Both the position numbers and the translations under genes were made by a program. Source: Spirosoma utsteinense (GTDB taxonomy: Bacteria; Bacteroidota; Bacteroidia; Cytophagales; Spirosomataceae). Taken from it: a stretch of DNA of 64,000 bases. The stretch is taken from positions 62,001 to 126,000 of the forward strand of contig NZ_VFIA01000014.1 of assembly GCF_014282275.1 (NCBI RefSeq), read 5' to 3'. Every line of letters begins with the position of its first letter. The first letter of the stretch is position 1. This document shows, piece by piece, positions 23,691 to 32,256 of this stretch. Under the pieces are notes generated by a model. That model made no database searches, was not told where the DNA came from, and saw only the letters and a list, made by a program, of their open reading frames with translations.

Positions 23691-26600
23691 ATGAATACGT
23701 ACATACCGTCTATTTTTCGCGTTCTAGTCTGTTTGATGAACCTGCTGGCCTCAACAGTCTGCATAAGAGCGCAATCGGTTCATTTCCCTCAGCCCGAACT
23801 CATCACTGACCGGCAGGGACTTCCACAGGCCTTTGTACCCGGTATACTTCAGGATAAACAAGGCTTCATCTGGGCAGCTACTCGCGACGGCCTATGTCGG
23901 TACGATGGATACCGATTCAAAGTCTTCCAGCCTGACCCCGATGGGCGTCCTTCTCTTTCCTTTGCCGCACTGAACTATATTGAACTGGACCGGCACGGGC
24001 GTATCTGGATCGTTTCCGAACGTGGGGAAATTGATGTGTTCGATCCAAGGACCGAAACGTTTACCAACTTTTCCCGACAGAAAGCGTTTCGCCGACTGGT
24101 AAAACCAAACACTACCTATGGTTTGTATATCGACCGACAGGACCGCCTGTGGCTGACAGTTATTGGTCATGGCGTCATTTGCTGGGACACCAATAAAAAA
24201 AAGGGTAACTGGTTTCGTCATCGACCTCACCAAGTTGCATCCATCAGCACCGATAGCGTGTACAACGTATCGGAAGGAGCCGATGGGAGAATTTGGCTGG
24301 CTACGGCAAAGGGACTCGATCAATTTGATGAAGCCACCCGCAGCTTTACGAACTTAGGACACCAGCCAGGCAATCCCCGGTCGCTGCCGGAAGACTTTTT
24401 AACCCGAGTATGTCTCCGGCCGACCGGAGAACTCATCCTGTTCTCTCAGCACTACCTAACCCTGTTTCAGCCCAGAACGGGCCAGCTGCGCTCCTATCGG
24501 CTGCCGGCCCAGGGTGACGAATGGTTAGGTCATAAAGTAGCTATTGACCGAACGGGTACAGTCTATTTCGACCAGAATAATATTCTGTTTCGGTTTACAG
24601 AACAGGGGGGCGTCCAGATCGCTACCCGCTGGAATCAGTCTAACGAAGGTTGCAGTAGTTTGCTCATCGATCGAACCAATGTCTTATGGGTCGGTACCGC
24701 TGGGGCTGGTATCCGCACCTACGATCTACAGCCGAACCCCTTTCAGAAGCGCCGGTATCAACGTGGATTTTATCAGGATCTACTCGCCAACGATTCACTA
24801 TCATTGGATTTGCCGCCGGTTTCACTGGCAGCCCAGGCCACCCTGAGTGGCTTAAGCAGCTACAATTTTCGCTATACCTTCGATGCCACAGGCCGATTCT
24901 GGTTTAACGTGGGTACGTTGACTATGTACCGGCTGGACGGTAGTACGAACAAGACGGAGCATTTTCCACTGCCGACAGGAATTGTCAGAAACAGATCTGG
25001 TGATGTTCCCTTTCCAATGGCTACTGACCCCAAGGGCCGCATTTGGGCGGTCTACGGCTCAAATGCCTTTTGGTTTGATGAGCAGACGGGCCACTGGAAC
25101 CGTATCCCGTTCCAGATTCCGTACCAACCCGGAAATGCTGTTATTGAATTAGTGGCCGATAATCAGGCGCTTTGGCTGGCTAGTCAGGCGGGAGGATTAT
25201 GGCGTATCGATCGTAAAACCGGACAGAGACGGCAGTTTGTCAACCGCCCAAAGGATCATGGCTCGCTGAGCAGCAATATCTTATACTGCCTATCAGCCGA
25301 CCCAGCCGACTCCAATCGGCTGTGGATTGGTACCTTTGGCAATGGCCTATGTCTGTTCGACAAGCGAACGGGTCGAACCCAGCGGTTTACCCAGGCTACT
25401 GGTTTGCCCAATAATGTGGTTTACTCAGCAATACCTGACCAATACGGGTATTTGTGGATAGGCACCAACAAAGGGGTGTGCCGGATGAATCGTCGGACAT
25501 TTACCACTCAGACTTTCACGCATGATGACGGCATCATGGCAGACGAATTTAACCGGTATCACTACATCAAGTTTCCCAACCGTGGGATCGCTGGTGGGGT
25601 AATCCTGATGGGTGGTCTGGAAGGGTTCACCTATTTTTCTCCCCAGCGGATCGTTCAGGATGCATTTGAACCTGTTGTTGAACTGACCGAACTACAAGTC
25701 GGCAATCATATCATTCAGCCGGAGATTCCGAATGCTGACGGCACGGACACCACTACGTTTGCTAACCGATCAGTATTGGGCACAATGCCCATTCAGGCCA
25801 CCAGTCAACTTACCTTACACTACAATCAGAATTATCTGACTGTACGATTTGCTGCTTTGCAATTCAATCGACCGGCCAAAAATCGGTATCGCTACCGATT
25901 GGAAGGACTGGAAGAGAGGTGGACAGAAACGGTCCGACCTGAAGCCATTTATACCAACCTGCCACCGGGCGATTATGCGCTGGTAGTGAATGCGTCTAAC
26001 ACATCGGGTCGATGGAGTCGTCATGTGCGCAAACTGGATCTAACCATCCAGCCACCTTTCTGGGCTACCTGGTGGGCTATCATTCTGTATAGCTTAATGG
26101 GTTTGGGCATCGGCTGGGGTTTGCTTCAGATTTATCTAAATCGGATCCGGCTAAACCAGACGATTCGGCTCCGCCAGCAGGAAGCCGACCAGCTCCGGGC
26201 GGTCGATGCAATTAAAACGAACTTCTTTACCAATATCACTCACGAGTTTCGTACACCCCTAACGCTGATTCTGGCCCCTACCGAACAGATGGCGAATGAG
26301 AATCCAGACCCTAAAAACCATAGACGTCTGCAAACGATTGAACAAAATGCCCATCAGTTGCTGGGCTTGATCAATCAGCTGCTGGATTTATCCAAACTGG
26401 AAGCCAGCGTCATGCCCATTCACGAGTCCAGAGGGAATCTTGCCGAATTTATCAGTCACTGGCTGAAGCCTTTAACTGACCAGGCAGTAACTCAAGGAAT
26501 TCGTCTGCTGTTTAAGTCCGAGATAACAGGTGACTATTGGTTCGATGCCGAAAAGCTGGAACGTATTGTCTATAATCTGACGGCCAACGCACTGAAATTT

Positions 26601-27728
26601 ACGAAAGATGGCACGATTACCGTTTCGTTGACGGATGCTTCGGGACGTATACGGCTTACCGTTGCCGACACAGACGTTGGCATTTCGGGTCAACACCTTC
26701 CCCATATTTTCGACCGTTTCTATCAAGTTAGTGATACAAATGCGACACAGGGTACGGGTATAGGGTTGGCTTTGGTTCAGGAACTGGTTCAACTACAGGG
26801 TGGACAAATTTCCGTTGAGAGCCATCCAGACCAGGGCACTACGTTCGTGGTTGAGTTGCCTTACCGACAGGCTGAAACGTCGGAAGCGTCACTGAACGGA
26901 ATTGTCCCCTGGAACCGGGAAGCCGGCGCAGATGCCTGGACAGCTACCGATGAGTCCGATGAACCCCGGTTGCTGGTTGTAGAAGATAATGATGAGCTGG
27001 CCCATTTTATTGCCGAAAGTCTGCCCCAGAACTATCGCATTTGGCGGGCCGTCAACGGACGAGATGGGCTGGAACAGGCGCTGGAACACGTACCTGATCT
27101 GATCATCTCGGACGTGATGATGCCCCTAATGGACGGCTTTACGCTCTGCAGTCAGTTAAAAACAGACCTGCGCACGAGTCATATTCCCGTCATTCTGCTG
27201 ACGGCTAAATCGTCGGTCGATAATCGGCTGGTGGGGCTCTCGTTGGGAGCGGATGATTACCTGACCAAGCCTTTCCATGTGACCGAGCTGCAGCTGCGAA
27301 TTCGCAACCAGTTGGAGCACAAACAACGGTTGCGGGACAAGCTGCGGACCGAGTTGACCCAGTTTGCCCAAACGGTTGCTGACACAGCCGCCCCGATCAC
27401 GACCGATCCGTTTATGAAGCAGTTATACACTGTATTGGACGATCATCTGGACAATTCTGAATTTGTGGTGGATGATTTGCTGAAGCCGCTCGGCATGAGC
27501 CGTACGGTACTTTACCGAAAGATCAAGGCTCTGACGGGCATGGCTCCGGCGGATGTGGTTCGGCTCTACCGCCTTAAGCAGGCGGCCCGCTTCCTGCGCC
27601 AGGGATTGAGCGTCGCCGAAACGGCTTACCGGATTGGCTATCAAACGCCCGCCCATTTTACCAAGGTCTTTCGCGAACAGTATCAGATGACCCCCACCCA
27701 ATTTATCCGCCAGGCGGGTACTCCCTGA
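23691..27728 (+). CDS. Hybrid two-component system protein (HTCS) with AraC output
   Basis: A 1345-residue one-protein signalling pathway. It has a signal peptide, a periplasmic two-component-propeller region (about 35-700), a Y_Y_Y domain (about 720-785) and a membrane helix (about 790-812). Then follow HisKA with phospho-acceptor His851 in THEFRTP, HATPase (N box NALKFT, G2 box GTGIGLAL), a receiver with Asp1141 in ISDVMMP, and an AraC-type DNA-binding domain (about 1245-1342). Family members bind oligosaccharides and activate a neighbouring polysaccharide locus. In the G1 box the expected Gly is Asp995 (DTDVG), which may weaken ATP binding. A direct repeat typical of AraC binding lies just downstream. 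Confidence 0.95.
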   Translation: MNTYIPSIFRVLVCLMNLLASTVCIRAQSVHFPQPELITDRQGLPQAFVPGILQDKQGFIWAATRDGLCRYDGYRFKVFQPDPDGRPSLSFAALNYIELDRHGRIWIVSERGEIDVFDPRTETFTNFSRQKAFRRLVKPNTTYGLYIDRQDRLWLTVIGHGVICWDTNKKKGNWFRHRPHQVASISTDSVYNVSEGADGRIWLATAKGLDQFDEATRSFTNLGHQPGNPRSLPEDFLTRVCLRPTGELILFSQHYLTLFQPRTGQLRSYRLPAQGDEWLGHKVAIDRTGTVYFDQNNILFRFTEQGGVQIATRWNQSNEGCSSLLIDRTNVLWVGTAGAGIRTYDLQPNPFQKRRYQRGFYQDLLANDSLSLDLPPVSLAAQATLSGLSSYNFRYTFDATGRFWFNVGTLTMYRLDGSTNKTEHFPLPTGIVRNRSGDVPFPMATDPKGRIWAVYGSNAFWFDEQTGHWNRIPFQIPYQPGNAVIELVADNQALWLASQAGGLWRIDRKTGQRRQFVNRPKDHGSLSSNILYCLSADPADSNRLWIGTFGNGLCLFDKRTGRTQRFTQATGLPNNVVYSAIPDQYGYLWIGTNKGVCRMNRRTFTTQTFTHDDGIMADEFNRYHYIKFPNRGIAGGVILMGGLEGFTYFSPQRIVQDAFEPVVELTELQVGNHIIQPEIPNADGTDTTTFANRSVLGTMPIQATSQLTLHYNQNYLTVRFAALQFNRPAKNRYRYRLEGLEERWTETVRPEAIYTNLPPGDYALVVNASNTSGRWSRHVRKLDLTIQPPFWATWWAIILYSLMGLGIGWGLLQIYLNRIRLNQTIRLRQQEADQLRAVDAIKTNFFTNITHEFRTPLTLILAPTEQMANENPDPKNHRRLQTIEQNAHQLLGLINQLLDLSKLEASVMPIHESRGNLAEFISHWLKPLTDQAVTQGIRLLFKSEITGDYWFDAEKLERIVYNLTANALKFTKDGTITVSLTDASGRIRLTVADTDVGISGQHLPHIFDRFYQVSDTNATQGTGIGLALVQELVQLQGGQISVESHPDQGTTFVVELPYRQAETSEASLNGIVPWNREAGADAWTATDESDEPRLLVVEDNDELAHFIAESLPQNYRIWRAVNGRDGLEQALEHVPDLIISDVMMPLMDGFTLCSQLKTDLRTSHIPVILLTAKSSVDNRLVGLSLGADDYLTKPFHVTELQLRIRNQLEHKQRLRDKLRTELTQFAQTVADTAAPITTDPFMKQLYTVLDDHLDNSEFVVDDLLKPLGMSRTVLYRKIKALTGMAPADVVRLYRLKQAARFLRQGLSVAETAYRIGYQTPAHFTKVFREQYQMTPTQFIRQAGTP

Positions 27729-27758
27729 CGTTGGCTTGCTGTGCTGCCTGATTCTTGC

Positions 27759-27787
27759 CACCCGATCCAGTTGGATCGGGTGTTTTT
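27759..27787 (+). terminator. Rho-independent terminator after the HTCS gene
   Basis: CACCCGATCCA (27759-27769) and TGGATCGGGTG (27772-27782) form a perfect 11-bp stem followed by five T. It lies 31 bp past the HTCS stop. Confidence 0.9.
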
Positions 27788-27805
27788 GTTGACAAAAAGG
27801 CCCCA

Positions 27806-27845
27806 TTGGTCAAATTACGATAGTATTTGACCAAACTACGACAGT
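27806..27845 (+). promoter_or_regulatory. 21-bp-period direct repeat, candidate HTCS/AraC-type binding site
   Basis: TTGGTCAAATTACGATAGT (27806-27824) and TTGACCAAACTACGACAGT (27827-27845) agree at 15 of 19 positions, with all differences transitions. The offset is exactly 21 bp, two helical turns. This is the geometry used by AraC-type proteins. An inverted repeat, TTGGTCAAAT/ATTTGACCAA, is embedded. The site lies between the HTCS terminator and the gene starting at 28018, so that gene is the likely target. Confidence 0.6.
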
Positions 27846-28017
27846 CTGTCCAGCCCGAAATCCTCACTTTTGTCGAGCTGATTTTTGCTTGTTATATCCC
27901 TCTAGGGTACCGGCAAGCGTAGTGCTCTTGACGTAGCGATCAGGTAGTCGATGAGTGGGGTAATCATTCCTTACCCACCTGTCAACATGGAAATCAAGTT
28001 TAACCACCTCTTTTAAA

Positions 28018-29193
28018 ATGACCATGAAAACACAAAAAACACCCAACAATCTAAGTCGAAGGACCTGGCTACGGGATGCTGCCATTGCGGCTACCGGTGC
28101 CGTTGTAGTACCCTCGTTACTTACCAGTTGTAGTGATCATCGGGTGGAGCCAGGAATAGGTGATCCGGGAAACGACCCATACACAGAGTTTGAGCTTTTT
28201 AGCGCGGCAGAAAACTTAAAGAATTTAAGGGATTTCAATAAGGATTTATATCTCTTCATGATTGGATTTGAAGCAGAAGCATGGGCAGATTTACAATCAG
28301 GAACAGTGGCTCCCGAGAGCTGGAAAGATTTCATCATCGACATCTTTGTTGACATAGCCGTCGGGATTCTAGACGCAGCCGCAGTGGCAACGGCAGTCGA
28401 ACTTCCTTTTGCTGGGGCGGCTATAGCAATTGCGGGTGAATCCATTAAGAAATGGACATCTGGGGATAGACCAACCGGTCTAGCTGGTGCAGTTGCAGAT
28501 TTTGCGACTGGAGTCAACCAAATGCAACTGGCAATTTACGACACGCTGAATACCCTGATTGCGGTAAAGGACAATTACGCAAATTTGCGGAATGCGTTTG
28601 CGAAGGGACCTATTGCTGATCCTAATGATCCTACTAAAAAATACACTCTCAGGAATTTGGCCGAGGCACAAATTCCAAATAAAGATCTTGATGGTGGCAA
28701 TTATACTACGCAATTTAACGCTGCCTATAAAAGATTCAGACAATATTATTGGAATGTAATGCTGGTGAAAACTGCCGAGATGAATTATAAAAATTTTGAG
28801 TTATACGATACCATATCGCCTGCTCGACATGCAAGAGATACACATTACCCAGCTAATCCAGCCACTTATATGCGGGGCACATATTATGCCAATGATATAT
28901 TTTATAACCGGTCCTATTATTTAACTGTCGATGGCCGCGAACTATCACCTGCGCTTGGCCGAAAATTGTTCATAGACGACACTCCGGGTAACATTATAAA
29001 CAAGGACGCGTTGTTTCCTCGCGATTACGTATTTAAGCAATTTCGCACAGAACGATATGATTTTGGAGGTTATTACGATGTAAGGCGAGATCTTAATTTG
29101 TATGGTTATCCCGATTATTCTAAAAATTATGATCCTTCAACAGAAGACTATGTGTTTACAGGAGGAGCTTTCCCCCAGTTAATTAAAAAATAG
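28018..29193 (+). CDS. Unrecognised Tat-exported lipoprotein with a hydrophobic Ala/Gly-rich segment
   Basis: I do not recognise this 391-residue family. The N-terminus has a twin-arginine motif (Arg14-Arg15 in SRRTWLRDAA), a hydrophobic stretch and a lipobox ending at Cys38 (LLTSC), so a folded lipoprotein is exported. After the Cys comes SDHRVEP, a motif shared with the three following lipoproteins. Residues about 105-140 form a long Ala/Ile/Val/Gly-rich segment that could be a buried helical hairpin or a membrane-inserting element. The C-terminal half is rich in Tyr and Asn. The base composition is visibly richer in A+T than the neighbours, which hints at transfer. ATG at 28024 is an alternative start. 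A candidate HTCS-type site lies 170 bp upstream. Confidence 0.75.
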   Translation: MTMKTQKTPNNLSRRTWLRDAAIAATGAVVVPSLLTSCSDHRVEPGIGDPGNDPYTEFELFSAAENLKNLRDFNKDLYLFMIGFEAEAWADLQSGTVAPESWKDFIIDIFVDIAVGILDAAAVATAVELPFAGAAIAIAGESIKKWTSGDRPTGLAGAVADFATGVNQMQLAIYDTLNTLIAVKDNYANLRNAFAKGPIADPNDPTKKYTLRNLAEAQIPNKDLDGGNYTTQFNAAYKRFRQYYWNVMLVKTAEMNYKNFELYDTISPARHARDTHYPANPATYMRGTYYANDIFYNRSYYLTVDGRELSPALGRKLFIDDTPGNIINKDALFPRDYVFKQFRTERYDFGGYYDVRRDLNLYGYPDYSKNYDPSTEDYVFTGGAFPQLIKK

Positions 29194-29477
29194 CCCCAAA
29201 TTAAGGTGCCGAAGCGCAGGTACGGGCGTAGTGAAGCTACCGGGTCTACGGCCTGGCATTGTATGACTCAAAGGCAAGTAGAGCAGGGTAGATCGACTAA
29301 AAGCAACTCATAGTCAGTCCCTTAACTTAATCAGGTTGCCCTTAGAAGAATTCCTCTCAGCTCACTCGTTGAAGCGGATGAGGAGCGGTTTTAGTGTATT
29401 CTTTACTAAGTTAATAGGGTCTGGTTTTCCAGTAGTTTCATCGCATTCAACCACTAACTTTCCTTTTACTACCAATC
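29194..29477. other. Intergenic region, nothing firm
   Basis: About 280 bp between the Tat lipoprotein and the first serine hydrolase gene. I see no gene, no strong terminator and no clear TAnnTTTG promoter. A weak imperfect hairpin lies around 29358-29385. Confidence 0.4.
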
Positions 29478-30743
29478 ATGTTAAATAATTCATTCATCTC
29501 AAAAGTCGCGGTGCGTCTGAGTTTTATTATACTTAGTTGCGTACTCCTGGTGAACTGTTCTTCTCTGCTCAAAGACCATCTTAACCCGCAGCCCAATAGC
29601 CAAAGCCAGGTACAGAAAGCGGTTGATAGTGTTCGCGTCGCTCTTCAAGATTCGTTGGGCAATTCAGTTCCGTCGCTGAATTTGTATATCCAGACGCCTA
29701 CCGAAAAAATCTTTGTCTCTTCAGTGTCGGCAGGCAGTGCGCCCCTGACCGAAACGACCACCTTTCGTTTCGCCAGTAACACCAAAATCTTTACGTCTAC
29801 TGCTATTCTAAAAATGCATCAGGATAAATGGTTAGACTTTAAAGCGAAAATCTCGGACAATATTCCAGGAACAAACATACCCTACGTACCCAATACACCC
29901 GAGTGGAATTTCCCCTATAAAAATCAGATTACCATTGAACAATTGCTGCAACACAGCGCGGGGGTTTATGATGTCGATAATGACTCCGTCCCAGGATATC
30001 ATGGATTATCCTACACGGCGTTTATTCAAAATGCCGAACCGAATCATCAGTTCTTAACCGAGAACATGGTGCTTCAACTTGCCAAGCACCAGTTAACGTA
30101 TTTTGCTCCGACCAAGGGTTATCATTACAGCAATACAGGCTATTCTATACTCGGGTATATTATTGCTCATGTCTATTCGCTAAAACGGGGCCACGATATG
30201 ACGTATAATGATTACGTGCAGGACTACATGGTAGGCCCGAACACGAAGGTTCCGCTGGCTCTTCATTTTCCGGTCTGGGCCAATGACCAGGTCATGCCGA
30301 GTCCCTACGCAACGGGTACGGAGCGGCTTCCCGGAAAGACAATTGTATTCGGTGACTACAACATGAGTGCGCAGGTAGCAGAGGGCAATGGCTACGGCAC
30401 TCCGGTCTCGCTCAATACGTTCGTGCGGACCCTGATGAAAGGCGAAAACGTATTGACACCCGAAACGATACATCTCATGCAAACCGATGTCTCCGCAATA
30501 AATCCGAATTATGCGCTGGCGTGCTTCTACACCAAGAATATGGGTTTTGGTCACAATGGAGAGCGCTGCGGGACGCTGTCGCTTGCCATGTATGACCCTG
30601 CCACTGACGTGTCGGTCGTGGCGTACATAAATCTGGTTGATAAAGTCAAGGGTGAAGACTCTTTTTTAGCGTGTTTCAAAGCTATATACAGCGCGGCCTG
30701 GGGAGGTCGCGCAGCCCTGGGCTATCCGAGCGGGCCATTGTAA
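29478..30743 (+). CDS. Serine hydrolase lipoprotein (beta-lactamase fold, family S12-like), copy 1
   Basis: A 421-residue lipoprotein. The probable lipid Cys is Cys27 (LLVNC), followed by the block's shared KDHLNP motif. The three catalytic motifs of DD-peptidases and class C beta-lactamases are present: S-x-x-K (Ser100-Lys103, SNTK), Y-S-N (217-219) and H-N-G (359-361). It should act in the periplasm or at the surface as a peptidase, esterase or amidase. It closely resembles the gene at 32257 (DNDSVPG, YHYSNTGY, DPATDVSVVA), so the two are recent paralogues. Pairs such as these are often annotated as beta-lactamases, but the real substrate is unknown. Confidence 0.92.
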   Translation: MLNNSFISKVAVRLSFIILSCVLLVNCSSLLKDHLNPQPNSQSQVQKAVDSVRVALQDSLGNSVPSLNLYIQTPTEKIFVSSVSAGSAPLTETTTFRFASNTKIFTSTAILKMHQDKWLDFKAKISDNIPGTNIPYVPNTPEWNFPYKNQITIEQLLQHSAGVYDVDNDSVPGYHGLSYTAFIQNAEPNHQFLTENMVLQLAKHQLTYFAPTKGYHYSNTGYSILGYIIAHVYSLKRGHDMTYNDYVQDYMVGPNTKVPLALHFPVWANDQVMPSPYATGTERLPGKTIVFGDYNMSAQVAEGNGYGTPVSLNTFVRTLMKGENVLTPETIHLMQTDVSAINPNYALACFYTKNMGFGHNGERCGTLSLAMYDPATDVSVVAYINLVDKVKGEDSFLACFKAIYSAAWGGRAALGYPSGPL

Positions 30744-30984
30744 CTACAGCTTAATAGGGCTACTATCCTGACACGGAAACAAACTCATAACGGGCTGGCT
30801 GGTTGGGCTACCGGGACTATTTGTTATCGTGTTCGGACCATTCCTTATCGTTTCCGGGTTGGCTTTTGGAGATAAGAACATCGAGGTGATTTTGACCCAA
30901 AAGCAGGCAGGTGTTTAACCGACTCGACTACTTTCTGAAGCAGCCTAAAACTAATTTTCAGCCTTTCTCTTAACTCACGTTACC
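30744..30984. other. Intergenic region with a possible gene remnant
   Basis: Between the first and second serine hydrolase genes a frame stays open from 30772 to a TAA at 30916-30918 without any ATG. It reads as a hydrophobic stretch (GLPGLFVIVFGPFLIVSGL) followed by FGDKNIEVILTQKQAGV. This resembles the end of a small membrane protein that has lost its start. Nothing else stands out. Confidence 0.35.
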
Positions 30985-32205
30985 ATGAAACGCATGCCCA
31001 TGTTTGCCCTGGTTGCCCTCTTTATCGTGGGCAGTTCAACGCTCCAGTCCTGTTTTAAGGATCATATACAACCTGTTCCTGTCCGTGCCCAACTTCAACA
31101 GCTGACCGATAGTCTTTATCAGCACTTTAACGGCAAATGGGAAATGGGAAAAAACAAAGGCGGTTTTTTTCTACAGGTCAATAATTCGTCCGGATCGGCT
31201 CTGGTTTCCAGCAATATTGAGCCGGGTGTTCAGGGAAATACACATTACCGAATCGCCAGCCTATTCAAAATCTTTACGGCGGCAGCCATTCTGCTCCTGC
31301 AGCAGGAGGGTAAGCTGACAATTACCGACTTTATCCCGGCTTACCTGCCTAATACGCCAGCCTACGACATACCGCATAAGAATCAGATCACCATTAAGCA
31401 ACTGCTCCAGCACCGGGCGGGGGTATTCGATATAACCAATCAGGACATCCCCAATACGGTCAATCAACCCTACGCAGGCAAACGGTACGTTGAGTATATT
31501 CGGGAAGACCTCAACCAGGATACCCATACCTTCACGTTCGACGAACTCGTCGGGGTTGTTGCTCAGAACAAGATATCCAACTTTGCGCCGGGCACTACGT
31601 TCCAATACTCAAATACAGGCTACAATCTGCTGGGCAAAATTATTGAAAAGGCCTCGGGTGTGTCGTACTCTGATTTTATTCGGACCCGATTTCTGGAACC
31701 CCTGCAGTTGACCAATACCTATAATGTGTGGCAGGGAACCGAAACACGGATGAGAGATCCATTTGTCAACTCTTACCTCCTTGTACCCGGCCAAAGTCCG
31801 ATCAGTACGCCGGAAGATAACATGTCCGCAAATGTTACAGAGGGCGATATTGTGTCATCTCCCGATGATATCACCAGATGGATCGAATTATTGCTAACGG
31901 GCAAAGCGGGTTTAACGACCCAGAGCATAGCCATGATGGAACAAATGGAAATAGCCGACGTATCACATGGGGTGTACGGCCTGGGACTTACCTTCAACGA
32001 CGGACTGGGCTTTGGCCATGACGGTGCCCACCTGAGTTACATATCGACGCTGCGGTACAACCCGGCTACGAAGACAACGGTGCTGATGGTCGCTAATTTT
32101 ATCAAAACCAACACCACACCGGAGGCAAATTACAACGATTTTCTGGAACTGGCTCTGGGCGTACGGAATACGGCCTTACGAGCCGCTCAGGTTGCGAACA
32201 AATAG
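30985..32205 (+). CDS. Serine hydrolase lipoprotein (beta-lactamase fold), copy 2
   Basis: A 406-residue lipoprotein with lipid Cys23 (LQSC), then FKDHIQP, the shared motif. Catalytic motifs are S-L-F-K (in RIASLFKIF), Y-S-N (FQYSNTGYN) and H-D-G (GFGHDGAHL). It is the most divergent of the three: it lacks the QTPT and DVDNDSVPG segments common to copies 1 and 3 and keeps more of a D-alanyl-D-alanine carboxypeptidase look. It lies 51 bp before copy 3 and is likely cotranscribed with it. Confidence 0.92.
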   Translation: MKRMPMFALVALFIVGSSTLQSCFKDHIQPVPVRAQLQQLTDSLYQHFNGKWEMGKNKGGFFLQVNNSSGSALVSSNIEPGVQGNTHYRIASLFKIFTAAAILLLQQEGKLTITDFIPAYLPNTPAYDIPHKNQITIKQLLQHRAGVFDITNQDIPNTVNQPYAGKRYVEYIREDLNQDTHTFTFDELVGVVAQNKISNFAPGTTFQYSNTGYNLLGKIIEKASGVSYSDFIRTRFLEPLQLTNTYNVWQGTETRMRDPFVNSYLLVPGQSPISTPEDNMSANVTEGDIVSSPDDITRWIELLLTGKAGLTTQSIAMMEQMEIADVSHGVYGLGLTFNDGLGFGHDGAHLSYISTLRYNPATKTTVLMVANFIKTNTTPEANYNDFLELALGVRNTALRAAQVANK

Positions 32206-32256
32206 TAACTGACACCACCAGGCTCCTGCCAACCATTCTTTAAATAGCTTGAAAAG

